DNA of 64,000 bases, taken from NCBI RefSeq assembly GCF_900114215.1, contig NZ_FOSG01000023.1, positions 34,191 to 98,190 on the forward strand, read 5' to 3'. The notes beneath the pieces were generated by a model. That model did no database searches and was not told the origin of the DNA. It was given only the letters and a program-made list of their open reading frames with translations. A program made the translations under genes and the position numbers. Below, piece by piece: positions 1 through 7,431 of this stretch. The number at the start of each line of letters is the position of its first letter. Positions within the stretch are counted from its first letter, which is position 1. Origin of the DNA: Streptomyces mangrovi. Its GTDB lineage: Bacteria; Actinomycetota; Actinomycetes; Streptomycetales; Streptomycetaceae.

Positions 1-1
1 G

Positions 2-1234
2 GAGCGCACGGCACCGCCGTCCCGGCCCGGCCCCGCACCGGGGCCCGCGCCCTCCGCGCCCGGCCCGGTCCCGGAGTTCACCGCCAACCCCGGCTACGGG
101 CGGTTCGAACCCTCCCGCGACGCGGAGCTGATACGCCGTGTCCTGGACGAGGTGGAGCCGGTGTCGCAAGCCCTCACCTCGTACTTCTACGCCCTGCTGT
201 TCACCCGGAACCCGGGTGTGCGCGCGCTGTTCCCCGCCGCCATGGACGCCCAGCGCGACCGGTTGTTCAAGGCGCTGCTCACCGCCGCCGGGCTGATCGA
301 CGAGCGCCGCGCGCTGGTGGGGTACCTATCCCACCTCGGCCGCGGCCACCGCAAGTACGGCACCGAGCCCGGGCACTACCCCGCCGTCGGCGAGTGCCTG
401 ATCGACGCGCTGGCCCGCTACGCCCCGCGCACCTGGGGCCAGGAGGCGGAGGCCGCCTGGGTGCGCGCCTACACCGCCATCTCGCAGATCATGATCGACG
501 CCGCGGCCGAGGACGCGCGCAAGGCGCCGGCGCTGTGGCAGGCCGAGGTGGTCTCGCACGAGATGCGCACCTCCGACATCGCCGTCATCACCGTCCGGCC
601 CGACCAGCCCTATCCTTTCCTGGCCGGCCAGTACGCCAGTGTCGAGACGCCCTGGTGGCCGAAGGTGTGGCGGCAGTACTCCCTGGCCTGCGCCCCGCGC
701 TCGGACGGGCTGCTGGTCTTCCACGTCAAGGCGGTGTCCGCGGGCTGGGTCTCGCGCGCGCTCGTCCACCGGGCCCGCCCCGGCGACGTGCTGCGGCTGG
801 GCGGGCCCGCCGGTTCGATGACGGTGGACCACTCCTGTGGCAACGGCCTGCTCTGCCTGGGCGGCAGCACGGGCATAGCGCCCATCAAGGCGCTGGTCGA
901 GGACGTCGCCGGGCACGGCCGCGCCCGCCCGGTGGAGGTGTTCTACGGCGCCCGCAGCGACCTGGACCTGTACGACCTGGACACCCTGCGCGAGATGGAG
1001 CGGAGGCTGTCGTGGCTGTCGGTCCGTCCGGTGGTCGAGGGGCCGTCGGGCGGGATCACCGGCCGGCTCCCGGACGTGGTACGACAGGGCGGGCCGTGGC
1101 ACGCCTTCGACGGCTACCTGTCCGGTCCGCCGGGGATGATCCGCAGCGGGCTGGACGCGCTGGTGGGGGTGGGGATCCCCTCCGACCGGATACGGCACGA
1201 CTCCCTCGGCGGGCTGGTCGCCCTGCGGAGTTGA
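2..1234 (+). CDS. Flavohemoprotein-like globin/oxidoreductase (5' end outside window)
   Basis: Two-domain protein: a bacterial globin followed by an FAD/NAD(P)-binding reductase, the architecture of flavohemoglobins that oxidise NO or reduce O2 using NAD(P)H. The frame stays open to the window edge, so the true start lies upstream; an internal GTG at 152 is not a convincing start because globin-like sequence (GYGRFEPSRDAELI) precedes it. The likely proximal heme His lies in GRGHRKYG. The flavin motif is RQYSLA and the nucleotide-binding motif GGSTGIAPIKALVE; the C-terminus carries the usual LSGPPGMI segment. The visible N-terminus is Pro/Ala-rich, which is common in the Streptomyces forms. 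The family call is firm; the physiological substrate (NO versus O2) is inference. Confidence 0.85.
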   Translation, partial: ERTAPPSRPGPAPGPAPSAPGPVPEFTANPGYGRFEPSRDAELIRRVLDEVEPVSQALTSYFYALLFTRNPGVRALFPAAMDAQRDRLFKALLTAAGLIDERRALVGYLSHLGRGHRKYGTEPGHYPAVGECLIDALARYAPRTWGQEAEAAWVRAYTAISQIMIDAAAEDARKAPALWQAEVVSHEMRTSDIAVITVRPDQPYPFLAGQYASVETPWWPKVWRQYSLACAPRSDGLLVFHVKAVSAGWVSRALVHRARPGDVLRLGGPAGSMTVDHSCGNGLLCLGGSTGIAPIKALVEDVAGHGRARPVEVFYGARSDLDLYDLDTLREMERRLSWLSVRPVVEGPSGGITGRLPDVVRQGGPWHAFDGYLSGPPGMIRSGLDALVGVGIPSDRIRHDSLGGLVALRS

Positions 1235-1322
1235 GGCCCGCGGGGCCCGCGGCTTCCCGCGGGGGCCGGAAGCGGCGGACGGACGAAGCGGACGCGACAG
1301 CGAGACAGGACGGAACCACCAC

Positions 1323-2375
1323 GTGAACCACGACGTGGACGCGACGGAAGCGGTCGACGCCACCATGACGCTCAGGACGGCGCGCCCGGCCCGCACGGCG
1401 CCCGTGCCGGACCGTACGGGACCGGCACGCCCGGCACGCCCGGCACGCCCGGCATGGGCTGTGGACGAGTCGGAGGACACGGCGCCGGCCGGCTTCGCCC
1501 CGGCACCCGCCCCCTTCCCCGCCACGGTCCCCGCACCCGCCCCCGAGCCGGCTCCCGGCCTCGACCCCGGTCCCGGTCCTGAGCCCGTACGCCCCGGCAG
1601 CGACGGCGAGCACGCGATGCAGCAGCGACTGGGCACGACCGAGCGCGCCGACCGCTTCTACGGCGAGCAGATGCTCGACCACCTCAACGAGCAGATGCGG
1701 GAGTTCATCGGCCGGCAGGAGATGTTCTTCCTGGCCACCGCCGACCGGCACGGCGAGTGCGACAACTCCTTCCGCGCCGGTCCGCCCGGCTTCCTGCACG
1801 TGATCGACGAGCGGACCCTGGTCTATCCCGAGTACCGGGGCAACGGCGTGCACGCCAGCCTCGGCAACATCCAGGAGAACCCGCATCTGGGCATCCTGCT
1901 GGTCGACTTCTTCCAGGCCCGGATCGGTCTGCACGTCAACGGCCGCGCCGAGATCGTCGAGGACGCCGAGCTGCGCCAGGCCCATCCGGACCTGCCGTCC
2001 GACTCCGTGCCCGGCCGGCGGGCACTGGTGTGGGTGCGGGTGACGGTGGAGGAGGCGTACATCCACTGCGCCAAGCACATCCCGCATCTGCAGCGGGCGC
2101 CCAAGGGGACCCCGCGCGACTGGGGCACGGACGACCAGCGGCGCAAGGGCGGGGACTTCTTCGGGACGGCACAGGCGGCGCGGCGGCGCGGCGGCCCCGC
2201 CGTACGGCCGCCGCGCGAGCGTGATCGCCCGGGCGTGCCCGGCGGACCCGCCGGGCATGTGCCGCCCTCCGACGATCCGGCGGCCTGGCGCGCCCACGCC
2301 GAGCAGTTGCTCGACAAGGCCCGGCGGCGCCGGGCGGAGGGCGAACGGACGCCGTTCCGGGGCTGGTTCGGCTGA
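1323..2375 (+). CDS. Pyridoxamine 5'-phosphate oxidase family protein
   Basis: The central ~190 residues look like the PNPOx-like split-barrel flavin-binding fold (FFLATADRHGECDNSFRAG, then a strand pattern ending in VRVTVEEAYIHCAKHI), a group that includes FMN- and F420-dependent reductases. The first ~98 residues are Pro/Ala low-complexity and include a triple 9-bp repeat (cggcacgcc), so the GTG start used here is uncertain. An in-frame ATG at 1617, just before the conserved part, is a real alternative. It follows the flavohemoprotein by 88 bp on the same strand, so co-transcription is possible. The C-terminal ~70 residues are Arg/Pro-rich. Substrate unknown. Confidence 0.75.
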   Translation: MNHDVDATEAVDATMTLRTARPARTAPVPDRTGPARPARPARPAWAVDESEDTAPAGFAPAPAPFPATVPAPAPEPAPGLDPGPGPEPVRPGSDGEHAMQQRLGTTERADRFYGEQMLDHLNEQMREFIGRQEMFFLATADRHGECDNSFRAGPPGFLHVIDERTLVYPEYRGNGVHASLGNIQENPHLGILLVDFFQARIGLHVNGRAEIVEDAELRQAHPDLPSDSVPGRRALVWVRVTVEEAYIHCAKHIPHLQRAPKGTPRDWGTDDQRRKGGDFFGTAQAARRRGGPAVRPPRERDRPGVPGGPAGHVPPSDDPAAWRAHAEQLLDKARRRRAEGERTPFRGWFG

Positions 2376-2489
2376 GCGGACCCCGGCTCTCCCGGCTCTC
2401 CCGGCTTCCTCCGGCCTTCCGGGACCGGAGACCGGACCGGAGACCGGGCCGGCCCCTGCGGACGTCAGCCGGATACCAGCCGGACGGTG

Positions 2490-3044
2490 TCAGCCCAGGT
2501 CCGGGCCCAGCAGGGCGCGTACGCCCTCGATGTTGGCGTCGAGGTAGGCGCGCAGCGAGGGCGGCACCACCTCCACCGAGGCGATGCCAGCGCGGGTGAA
2601 GGGGACGCGGACGACCTCGTACTCGCCGCGCGGCTCCTCGACCTCCGGGCCGTGCCGGCGCGACAGATCCATCGAGGCCAGCCGGCAGACGAAGAAGAAC
2701 TGCACCTTCACCGCGTCCCCCGCGGCGCCCTCCGCCGCGTCTGCCCCCTCCGGGGCCCGCGGCGCGACGACCGCCGTGCCGCTGCCCGCGTCCTCGGCCG
2801 GGTCGTAGGGGACGGTGTCGACGAAGGCGGGGACCACATCGGTCACCTTCGCCCCCAGCTCCTCGTCCAGCTCGCGGTGGAGGGCGTCGACGACGGTGGC
2901 GTCCCCGGTCTCGACGCCGCCGCCCGGAGTGATCCAGTACGGCTCGCGGCCGGGCTTGGTCCGCTTGATCAGGATCATCTCGTCGTCATCGAGCAGGATG
3001 GCCCGGGCGGTGCGTTTGACCACGGGGCGCGCGTCGGCGGTCAT
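2490..3044 (-). CDS. Nudix hydrolase
   Basis: About 184 residues. The Nudix signature is readable as PGGGVETGD followed by HRELDEELG, the Mg2+-binding helix that hydrolyses nucleoside diphosphate-X bonds. An Asp sits at the position usually occupied by the first Glu, and the helix is one residue longer than the textbook pattern, so the box is slightly degenerate. ATG was chosen because the conserved strand (VVKRTARAILLDDDE) starts right after it; a TTG 34 codons upstream would only add Pro/Arg filler. No clear Shine-Dalgarno sequence is seen. An Asp/Glu-poor insertion rich in Ala and Gly separates the box from the C-terminal strands. Substrate not predictable. Confidence 0.8.
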   Translation of the reverse strand: MTADARPVVKRTARAILLDDDEMILIKRTKPGREPYWITPGGGVETGDATVVDALHRELDEELGAKVTDVVPAFVDTVPYDPAEDAGSGTAVVAPRAPEGADAAEGAAGDAVKVQFFFVCRLASMDLSRRHGPEVEEPRGEYEVVRVPFTRAGIASVEVVPPSLRAYLDANIEGVRALLGPDLG

Positions 3045-3155
3045 GGGGGAGATCTGGCCCGCTCGGGGGCCGGTGAAACCTTCCGGGCCCGGAGGGCGGG
3101 ACGGCTCCCGGCCCGGCGGGCGGGCACCGGTATGACGACTGGACAATAACGCTCA

Positions 3156-3171
3156 GTCAACTACCCTTGAC
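3156..3171. promoter_or_regulatory. Palindrome GTCAA-N6-TTGAC upstream of the Nudix gene
   Basis: A short inverted repeat (GTCAA ctaccc TTGAC) in a locally AT-richer patch about 110 bp upstream of the Nudix start. The minus strand carries TTGACT in the right arm, which could act as a -35 element. It may be an operator, but no regulator is encoded next to it. Confidence 0.3.
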
Positions 3172-3192
3172 CATGCGCTGTTTACGCGCGTC

Positions 3193-3241
3193 GCGCGGGG
3201 CGGCTTGAGGCATGAGGGGGGAGCTTCAAGCCGCCCCGCGC
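3193..3241. terminator. Strong hairpin downstream of the cystathionine lyase operon
   Basis: A 16-bp perfect stem (GCGCGGGGCGGCTTGA and its complement) with a 17-nt loop. It lies beyond the stop of the minus-strand lyase gene and before the Nudix promoter region. There is no T-tract, as is usual for Streptomyces terminators. Confidence 0.7.
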
Positions 3242-3271
3242 CCACCGCATCCCACGGAGCCCATCAGCGCG

Positions 3272-3306
3272 CCTTCACACCCCTTCACACCCCTTCACAC
3301 CCCTTC
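3272..3306. repeat. 10-bp tandem repeat (ccttcacacc)
   Basis: Just over three copies of a 10-bp unit in the gap between the lyase stop codon and the hairpin. Non-coding; probably slippage-derived. Confidence 0.7.
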
Positions 3307-3321
3307 GCGCCGGCCCGTACG

Positions 3322-4503
3322 TCAGCCGCGCCCGGCTTCGTCCAGCGCCGCCCGGATGTCGGCGACCAGATCGGCCGCGTCCTCCACACCCACCGACATC
3401 CGCACGAAGCCCTCCGGCACCGCGTCCCCGCCCCACCGGCCGCGCCGCTCGGCCGTGGAGCGCACCCCGCCGAAGCTCGTCGCGTCGTCCACCAGCCGCA
3501 GCGCGCCCAGGAACCGCTCGGCGAACCCCTTGTCCGGCAGGGTGAAGGAGACCACGCAGCCGAAGCGCCGCATCTGCCGCGCCGCCACCGGGTGCGCCGG
3601 GTCGTCCGCCAGCCCCGGGTGCCGTACGCCGCTCACCTCCGGCCGTTCGCGCAGCGCCTCGGCGACGGCGAGCGCGTTCGCGGCCTGCCGCCCGGTGCGC
3701 AGTTCCAGGGTGGCCAGGGAGCGGTGCGCCAGCCACGCCTCCACCGGCCCGGGGATCGCCCCGACCGTCTTGCGCCACAGCCGCACCGACGCCGTCAGCT
3801 CCGGATCCCGGCACGTCACATAGCCCAGCAGCACGTCACCGTGGCCGGTCAGCGCCTTGGTGCCGCTGGCCACCGCGTAGTCGGCGCCCAGCTCCAGCGG
3901 GCGCTGGCCCAGCGGGGTGGCCAGAGTGTTGTCCACGGCGACCAGCGCGCCGCGCTCGTGGGCGGCGTCGGCCAGGCGGCGGATGTCGCACACGTCCAGA
4001 CCGGGGTTGGAGGGGGACTCGATCCACAGCAGCGCCGCCCCGTCCAGGGCGTCGAGCTGCGCGTCGCCGCCGGTGGGCGCGGTGCGCACCTCCACCCCCC
4101 AGCCCTCCAGCCGCTCGCGCATCGGAACGAGCAGGTTGTAGCCGTCCGAGGGCAGCACCACCACGTCGCCGGGCCGCGTCCGCGACAGCAGCACCGCGGA
4201 GATCGCGGCCATGCCGGAGGCGAAGACGGTCGTGCGCGCCGTCTCGTCGCCGGGGGCCTCCAGTTCGCCGATGGCGGTCTCCAGGCCCGTCCAGGTGGGG
4301 TTGCCGTCGCGGCCGTAGGAGTAGGGGGCTTGCGCCGGGTCGCCGGGCAGGTGGAAGTGGGCGGCCAGCACCGGGCCCGGCAGCGGCGGCGCGTACGGCT
4401 CCTCCTCCGGCAGCCCGGCCCGCACCACCCGCGTCCCGTCGCCGCGCGGCGACGGCCCGTCCTGCCCGTTCCGCTCGTCCTGCCCGTTCCGCTCGCGCGT
4501 CAT
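3322..4503 (-). CDS. Cystathionine gamma-lyase-type PLP enzyme
   Basis: 393 residues of the Cys/Met-metabolism PLP family (fold type I). The PLP lysine is K216 in SGTKALTGHGD, preceded by the SPSNPGLD and VDNTLATPLG segments typical of trans-sulfuration lyases. The expected reaction is cleavage of cystathionine to cysteine, 2-oxobutyrate and ammonia; gamma-synthase or methionine gamma-lyase activity cannot be excluded. The ATG overlaps the stop of the upstream kinase by 4 bp, so translation is probably coupled. The first ~25 residues contain an RNGQDE/RNGQDG duplication (repeated 15-bp unit in the DNA). Last gene of a three-gene operon. Confidence 0.88.
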   Translation of the reverse strand: MTRERNGQDERNGQDGPSPRGDGTRVVRAGLPEEEPYAPPLPGPVLAAHFHLPGDPAQAPYSYGRDGNPTWTGLETAIGELEAPGDETARTTVFASGMAAISAVLLSRTRPGDVVVLPSDGYNLLVPMRERLEGWGVEVRTAPTGGDAQLDALDGAALLWIESPSNPGLDVCDIRRLADAAHERGALVAVDNTLATPLGQRPLELGADYAVASGTKALTGHGDVLLGYVTCRDPELTASVRLWRKTVGAIPGPVEAWLAHRSLATLELRTGRQAANALAVAEALRERPEVSGVRHPGLADDPAHPVAARQMRRFGCVVSFTLPDKGFAERFLGALRLVDDATSFGGVRSTAERRGRWGGDAVPEGFVRMSVGVEDAADLVADIRAALDEAGRG

Positions 4504-5495
4504 GCCCGCTCCTCGTCGCTCTCCCCCGCCAGCCCGTCCGGCGCCTTCGAGCGTACGTGCGCCGGCCGGCCGAGCGCCGCCCGGGCCGCCGCACCGCAGC
4601 GGGCGCCGTAGCCGGGGCCGAAGAGGACGGCGTGCACCAGCAGATGCTGGAGCTGGTGCAGCGGCACACGCCCGCTCCGGCCGGGCAGCGGGCGGACCTC
4701 CTCGTACGCCGCCAGCAGCCGCTCCAGGTGCGGGCAGCCGAACAGCTCCAGCACCGCCAGGTCCGTCTCGGGGTGGCCGCCCTGTGCGGCCGGGTCGATC
4801 AGCCGGGCGCGGCCGTCGGCGGACCACAGGACGTTGCCCGACCACAGATCGCCGTGGACGACGGCGGGCGGCTGCGCGGGGCCGGCCAACCCGCCGCCCG
4901 CCGGCCCGCCCGAGGCCAGCGCATCGCACAGCCGTTCCACGTCCCGGGCGTCCCCCGCCCCGATCCCGCCGCCGTCCACCGCCCGACGCAGCAGGGGCAG
5001 CAGCCGCCACTCGGCGTGGAAGGCCGGCCAGTCCTCCGCCCCGGAGGGCGGCTTGGGCGGCGAGGGCAGGGGCACCGAGCCCAGATGGACGGGGAGGGCT
5101 GGGTCCGTGCCGCCCCAGACCGGGGCCGGCGCCGAGTGCAGGGCGGCCAGCTCGCGGCCCAGCCGCTCGGCCTGCCCGGCGCTCGCCGCGCCCGGCTCGA
5201 CCCACTCCAGCACCAGTACGTCCGGCTCGGCGCCGATCACCTCCGGCACGGCCACCGCGCCGGTGGAGCGCAGCAGTTCCAGACCGGCGGCCTCGGCTGC
5301 GAAGAAGTCACGGGGAGCGCCGGCCAGGGTCTTGGCGAAGACGGTACGGCCCCCCGCGAGGGCGATCCGGTACGCGTCGCAGATGTCGCCGCCGCCCACG
5401 GGCCGCGCCTGCCCGGCGGCCGAGCCGGTCAGGGCTGCCACCCGCCCGGCGACGCCCTGACCAGGCCTTCCGGGCCCGCCCGTCGCACCCGTCAC
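4500..5495 (-). CDS. Fructosamine kinase family protein (ketosamine 3-kinase)
   Basis: 331 residues of the aminoglycoside-phosphotransferase-like fold. The catalytic loop VVHGDLWSGNVLW and the metal motif LIDPAAQGGHPETDLAVL are diagnostic of the fructosamine/ketosamine-3-kinase family, which phosphorylates sugar adducts on protein amines so that they fall off. Bacterial members usually prefer ribulosamines or erythrulosamines over fructosamines (established for the family). It overlaps both neighbours by 4 bp (ATGA), placing it between a low-molecular-weight phosphatase and a PLP lyase. The pairing with the phosphatase supports a protein-repair role, which is inference. Confidence 0.88.
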   Translation of the reverse strand: MTGATGGPGRPGQGVAGRVAALTGSAAGQARPVGGGDICDAYRIALAGGRTVFAKTLAGAPRDFFAAEAAGLELLRSTGAVAVPEVIGAEPDVLVLEWVEPGAASAGQAERLGRELAALHSAPAPVWGGTDPALPVHLGSVPLPSPPKPPSGAEDWPAFHAEWRLLPLLRRAVDGGGIGAGDARDVERLCDALASGGPAGGGLAGPAQPPAVVHGDLWSGNVLWSADGRARLIDPAAQGGHPETDLAVLELFGCPHLERLLAAYEEVRPLPGRSGRVPLHQLQHLLVHAVLFGPGYGARCGAAARAALGRPAHVRSKAPDGLAGESDEERA

Positions 5496-6127
5496 AGCAC
5501 CGCCGCCCCGCCGCCGGTCCCGCCGTCACCGGTCCCGCCGTCACCGGCCGACCGGCCGAGGGCGGCCCGTACCTCCTCCAGCAGGCCCGGCACGGCCTCC
5601 TCGACCAGGGCCAGGCACTCCTCGAAGCCCTCCGGGCCGCCGTAGTACGGGTCGGGCACGTCCAGTTCGCACAGGCCCTCGCCGGCGCCGGGGGCGTACG
5701 AGCGCAGCAGCCGGACCTTGCGTGCGTGTCCGGGGCCGGGCGCCAGTCTCCGCAGATCCCGCAGATGCCCCTCGTCCAGGGCGATCACCAGATCCAGCCG
5801 CTCGAACCAGTCGCGCCGGAACTGCCGCGCCACGTGTTCGTGCACGTATCCGGCGGCCGTCAGCACCGCGACGGTGCGCGAGTCGGCGCCGTCGCCCTCG
5901 TGCCAGCCGCCCGTCCCCGCGCTGCTCGTCTCCACCAGCTCCGCCAGGCCGGCCCGCGCCGCATGGTCGCGGAAGACGGCCTCGGCCATGGGGGAGCGGC
6001 AGATGTTGCCGGTGCAGACGAAGCAGACGCGGTACGGCGTACGGACGCCGCCGGGGGCTCCGGAGACGCGGGGGGCGTCGGGGGTGCCGGGGGTGCCTGG
6101 GTCAGAGGTGCGCATGCCCTCCATCAT
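5492..6127 (-). CDS. Low-molecular-weight protein-tyrosine-phosphatase family
   Basis: The P-loop CTGNICRS (nucleophile C38, R44) and the general-acid motif VPDPYYGG identify the LMW-PTP family. Family members dephosphorylate phosphotyrosine, and some act as ribulosamine-5-phosphate phosphatases. The ~30-residue N-terminal extension and the Gly/Asp-rich tail are not conserved. The start is ambiguous: ATGs lie at residues 1, 2 and 5, and the only purine-rich tract (GGAGGG) is too close to the fifth. First gene of the coupled operon, overlapping the kinase by 4 bp. Confidence 0.85.
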   Translation of the reverse strand: MMEGMRTSDPGTPGTPDAPRVSGAPGGVRTPYRVCFVCTGNICRSPMAEAVFRDHAARAGLAELVETSSAGTGGWHEGDGADSRTVAVLTAAGYVHEHVARQFRRDWFERLDLVIALDEGHLRDLRRLAPGPGHARKVRLLRSYAPGAGEGLCELDVPDPYYGGPEGFEECLALVEEAVPGLLEEVRAALGRSAGDGGTGDGGTGGGAAVL

Positions 6128-6193
6128 CGGCGACGCCCCGGCCCCCCGGCCCCGTCCTTCGTTCTCCGTTCTGCGTCCTTCCGCGCACGGCGG

Positions 6194-6571
6194 TCAGTCG
6201 CCGTCGGGCAGCACCATGCTCACCGCCCACGACACGATGGAGATCACCAGGGCGCCGAGCACCGCCGTCCAGAAGCCCTCCACACGGAAGGCCAGGTCGA
6301 ACTGCTCGGCCAGCCAGGAGGTGAGCAGCAGCATCAGCGCGTTGATCACCAGGGTGAACAGGCCGAGCGTGAGGACCAGCAGCGGCAGGGACAGCAGTTT
6401 CGTGATCGGCTTGACCACGGCGTTGACGACGCCGAAGATCAGCGCGACGAGAACCAGCGTGAAGGTCTTGCCCGCGGTGTCGTCACCCGTGAGCGTGATG
6501 TCGTCCAGCAGCCAGACGGCGACGGCCAGGGCCACCGCGTTGGCGATCGTTCTGACAAGGAAATTCACCAT
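6194..6571 (-). CDS. Phage holin family (superfamily IV) four-TM protein
   Basis: 125 residues, almost entirely hydrophobic, with four predicted membrane spans. The motif GVVNAVVKPITKLLSLPL between spans 2 and 3 is typical of the 'mycobacterial 4-TMS phage holin' family. Despite the name, these are chromosomal proteins of unknown function found across actinobacteria; there is no phage context here. It lies just downstream of the phosphatase operon's promoter end and is transcribed in the same direction. Confidence 0.8.
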   Translation of the reverse strand: MVNFLVRTIANAVALAVAVWLLDDITLTGDDTAGKTFTLVLVALIFGVVNAVVKPITKLLSLPLLVLTLGLFTLVINALMLLLTSWLAEQFDLAFRVEGFWTAVLGALVISIVSWAVSMVLPDGD

Positions 6572-6628
6572 GTCCGAGATCGTTCCAGAAACGGGGACGG
6601 TCGCCTACCGGTGAGGGGTCGAGGAGTC

Positions 6629-6946
6629 ATGAAGGCGTTCCGGCTGGAGGAACTGGAGGCGGAGCGGGCCGCCAACGACGGCGCGTACCTGCAGTTCCTG
6701 CGCGAGAGGAACATGTCCGTCGGCCTGTACGCCCTGGACCGGGGCGCGCTCGACCCGCAGCAGCCGCACCGGCAGGACGAGGTGTACTTCGTCGCCAGCG
6801 GCCGGGCGCTGATCACCGTGGGGGACGAGACCACCCCGGTCGCGCGCGGCAGCGTGGTCTACGTGCCGGCCGGGGTGCCGCACAGGTTCCACCACATCAC
6901 CGAGGACCTGCGGGTTCTGGTGGTCTTCTCTCCCCCCGAGGGCTGA
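6629..6946 (+). CDS. Small cupin domain protein
   Basis: 105 residues. A single cupin barrel is visible: motif 1 around HRQDEVYFVASGRALI and motif 2 around YVPAGVPHRFHHI, which supply the His/Glu ligands for a divalent metal. The start is fixed by GAGGAG three bases upstream. It is divergent from the holin-like gene. The reaction is unknown; small stand-alone cupins of this type include dioxygenases, isomerases and sugar-binding proteins. Confidence 0.8.
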   Translation: MKAFRLEELEAERAANDGAYLQFLRERNMSVGLYALDRGALDPQQPHRQDEVYFVASGRALITVGDETTPVARGSVVYVPAGVPHRFHHITEDLRVLVVFSPPEG

Positions 6947-6947
6947 C

Positions 6948-7015
6948 CGGACCACCCGGACCTTCCGGACCACCCGGACCACCCGGACCCCCCGGACCCC
7001 CCGGACCCTCCGGGC
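6948..7015. repeat. 9-bp tandem repeat (accacccgg-like)
   Basis: Seven to eight imperfect copies of a 9-bp unit between the cupin stop and the next gene. Non-coding, and likely variable in number between strains. Confidence 0.7.
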
Positions 7016-7176
7016 CGCCGCCCCGCCCCTCCTTAGGGGTCCGGTCAGGGAAGGACCCGGGCCCGCGGCGTCCCGGCGCGCGGCCCGCCCGCCTAGCATC
7101 GGAGGCGGAAGCACCGGACGCACCCGGCCGCCGGGTCCGCCCGGTGACCGGAGACTTCAGGAAGCGGGTAACGGCC

Positions 7177-7389
7177 ATGGATCTCAAGGAGACGTTCGCG
7201 GCGCTGCCGTGGTGGGTGAAGTGGGTCGCGATCCCGCTCATCGCGCTCTTCGTCTTCGGCGGCCTGATCTTCGCCGTCGTCGGCTTCGTCGTGAAGCTGC
7301 TGTTCAAGGTCCTGCTGTTCGTGGCACTGGTCGGCGCGCTGGTCTATCTGGTGCGGAAGTTCACCTCCTCCGGTTCCTCGGGAGACTGA
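7177..7389 (+). CDS. DUF5326-type small membrane protein
   Basis: 70 residues starting MDLKETFAALPWWVKWVAIP, with two adjacent hydrophobic segments and a basic/Ser-rich tail (VRKFTSSGSSGD). This matches the small actinobacterial DUF5326 family as I remember it. ATG was preferred over a GTG 11 codons upstream because family members begin close to the ALPWWVKW motif. No function is known. Confidence 0.7.
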   Translation: MDLKETFAALPWWVKWVAIPLIALFVFGGLIFAVVGFVVKLLFKVLLFVALVGALVYLVRKFTSSGSSGD

Positions 7390-7431
7390 CGCCTCCCGCC
7401 GGGGCGCCCCGGCCCCGGCCCCGGGCGCGGC

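Noticed and set aside
326..1636. Long open frames opposite or overlapping clear genes (here antisense to the flavohemoprotein; similar ones occur throughout)
   Set aside because: In very GC-rich DNA the antisense and shifted frames of real genes stay open by chance. They have biased Arg/Gly/Ala/Pro composition and no family motifs.
3272..3306. CRISPR-like array (also considered for repeats at 6948, 27624 and 50929)
   Set aside because: Units are 9-12 bp in direct tandem with no unique spacers and no cas genes nearby.
6194..6571. Prophage, based on the 'phage holin' label
   Set aside because: The family is chromosomal in most actinobacteria, and no other phage gene lies nearby.
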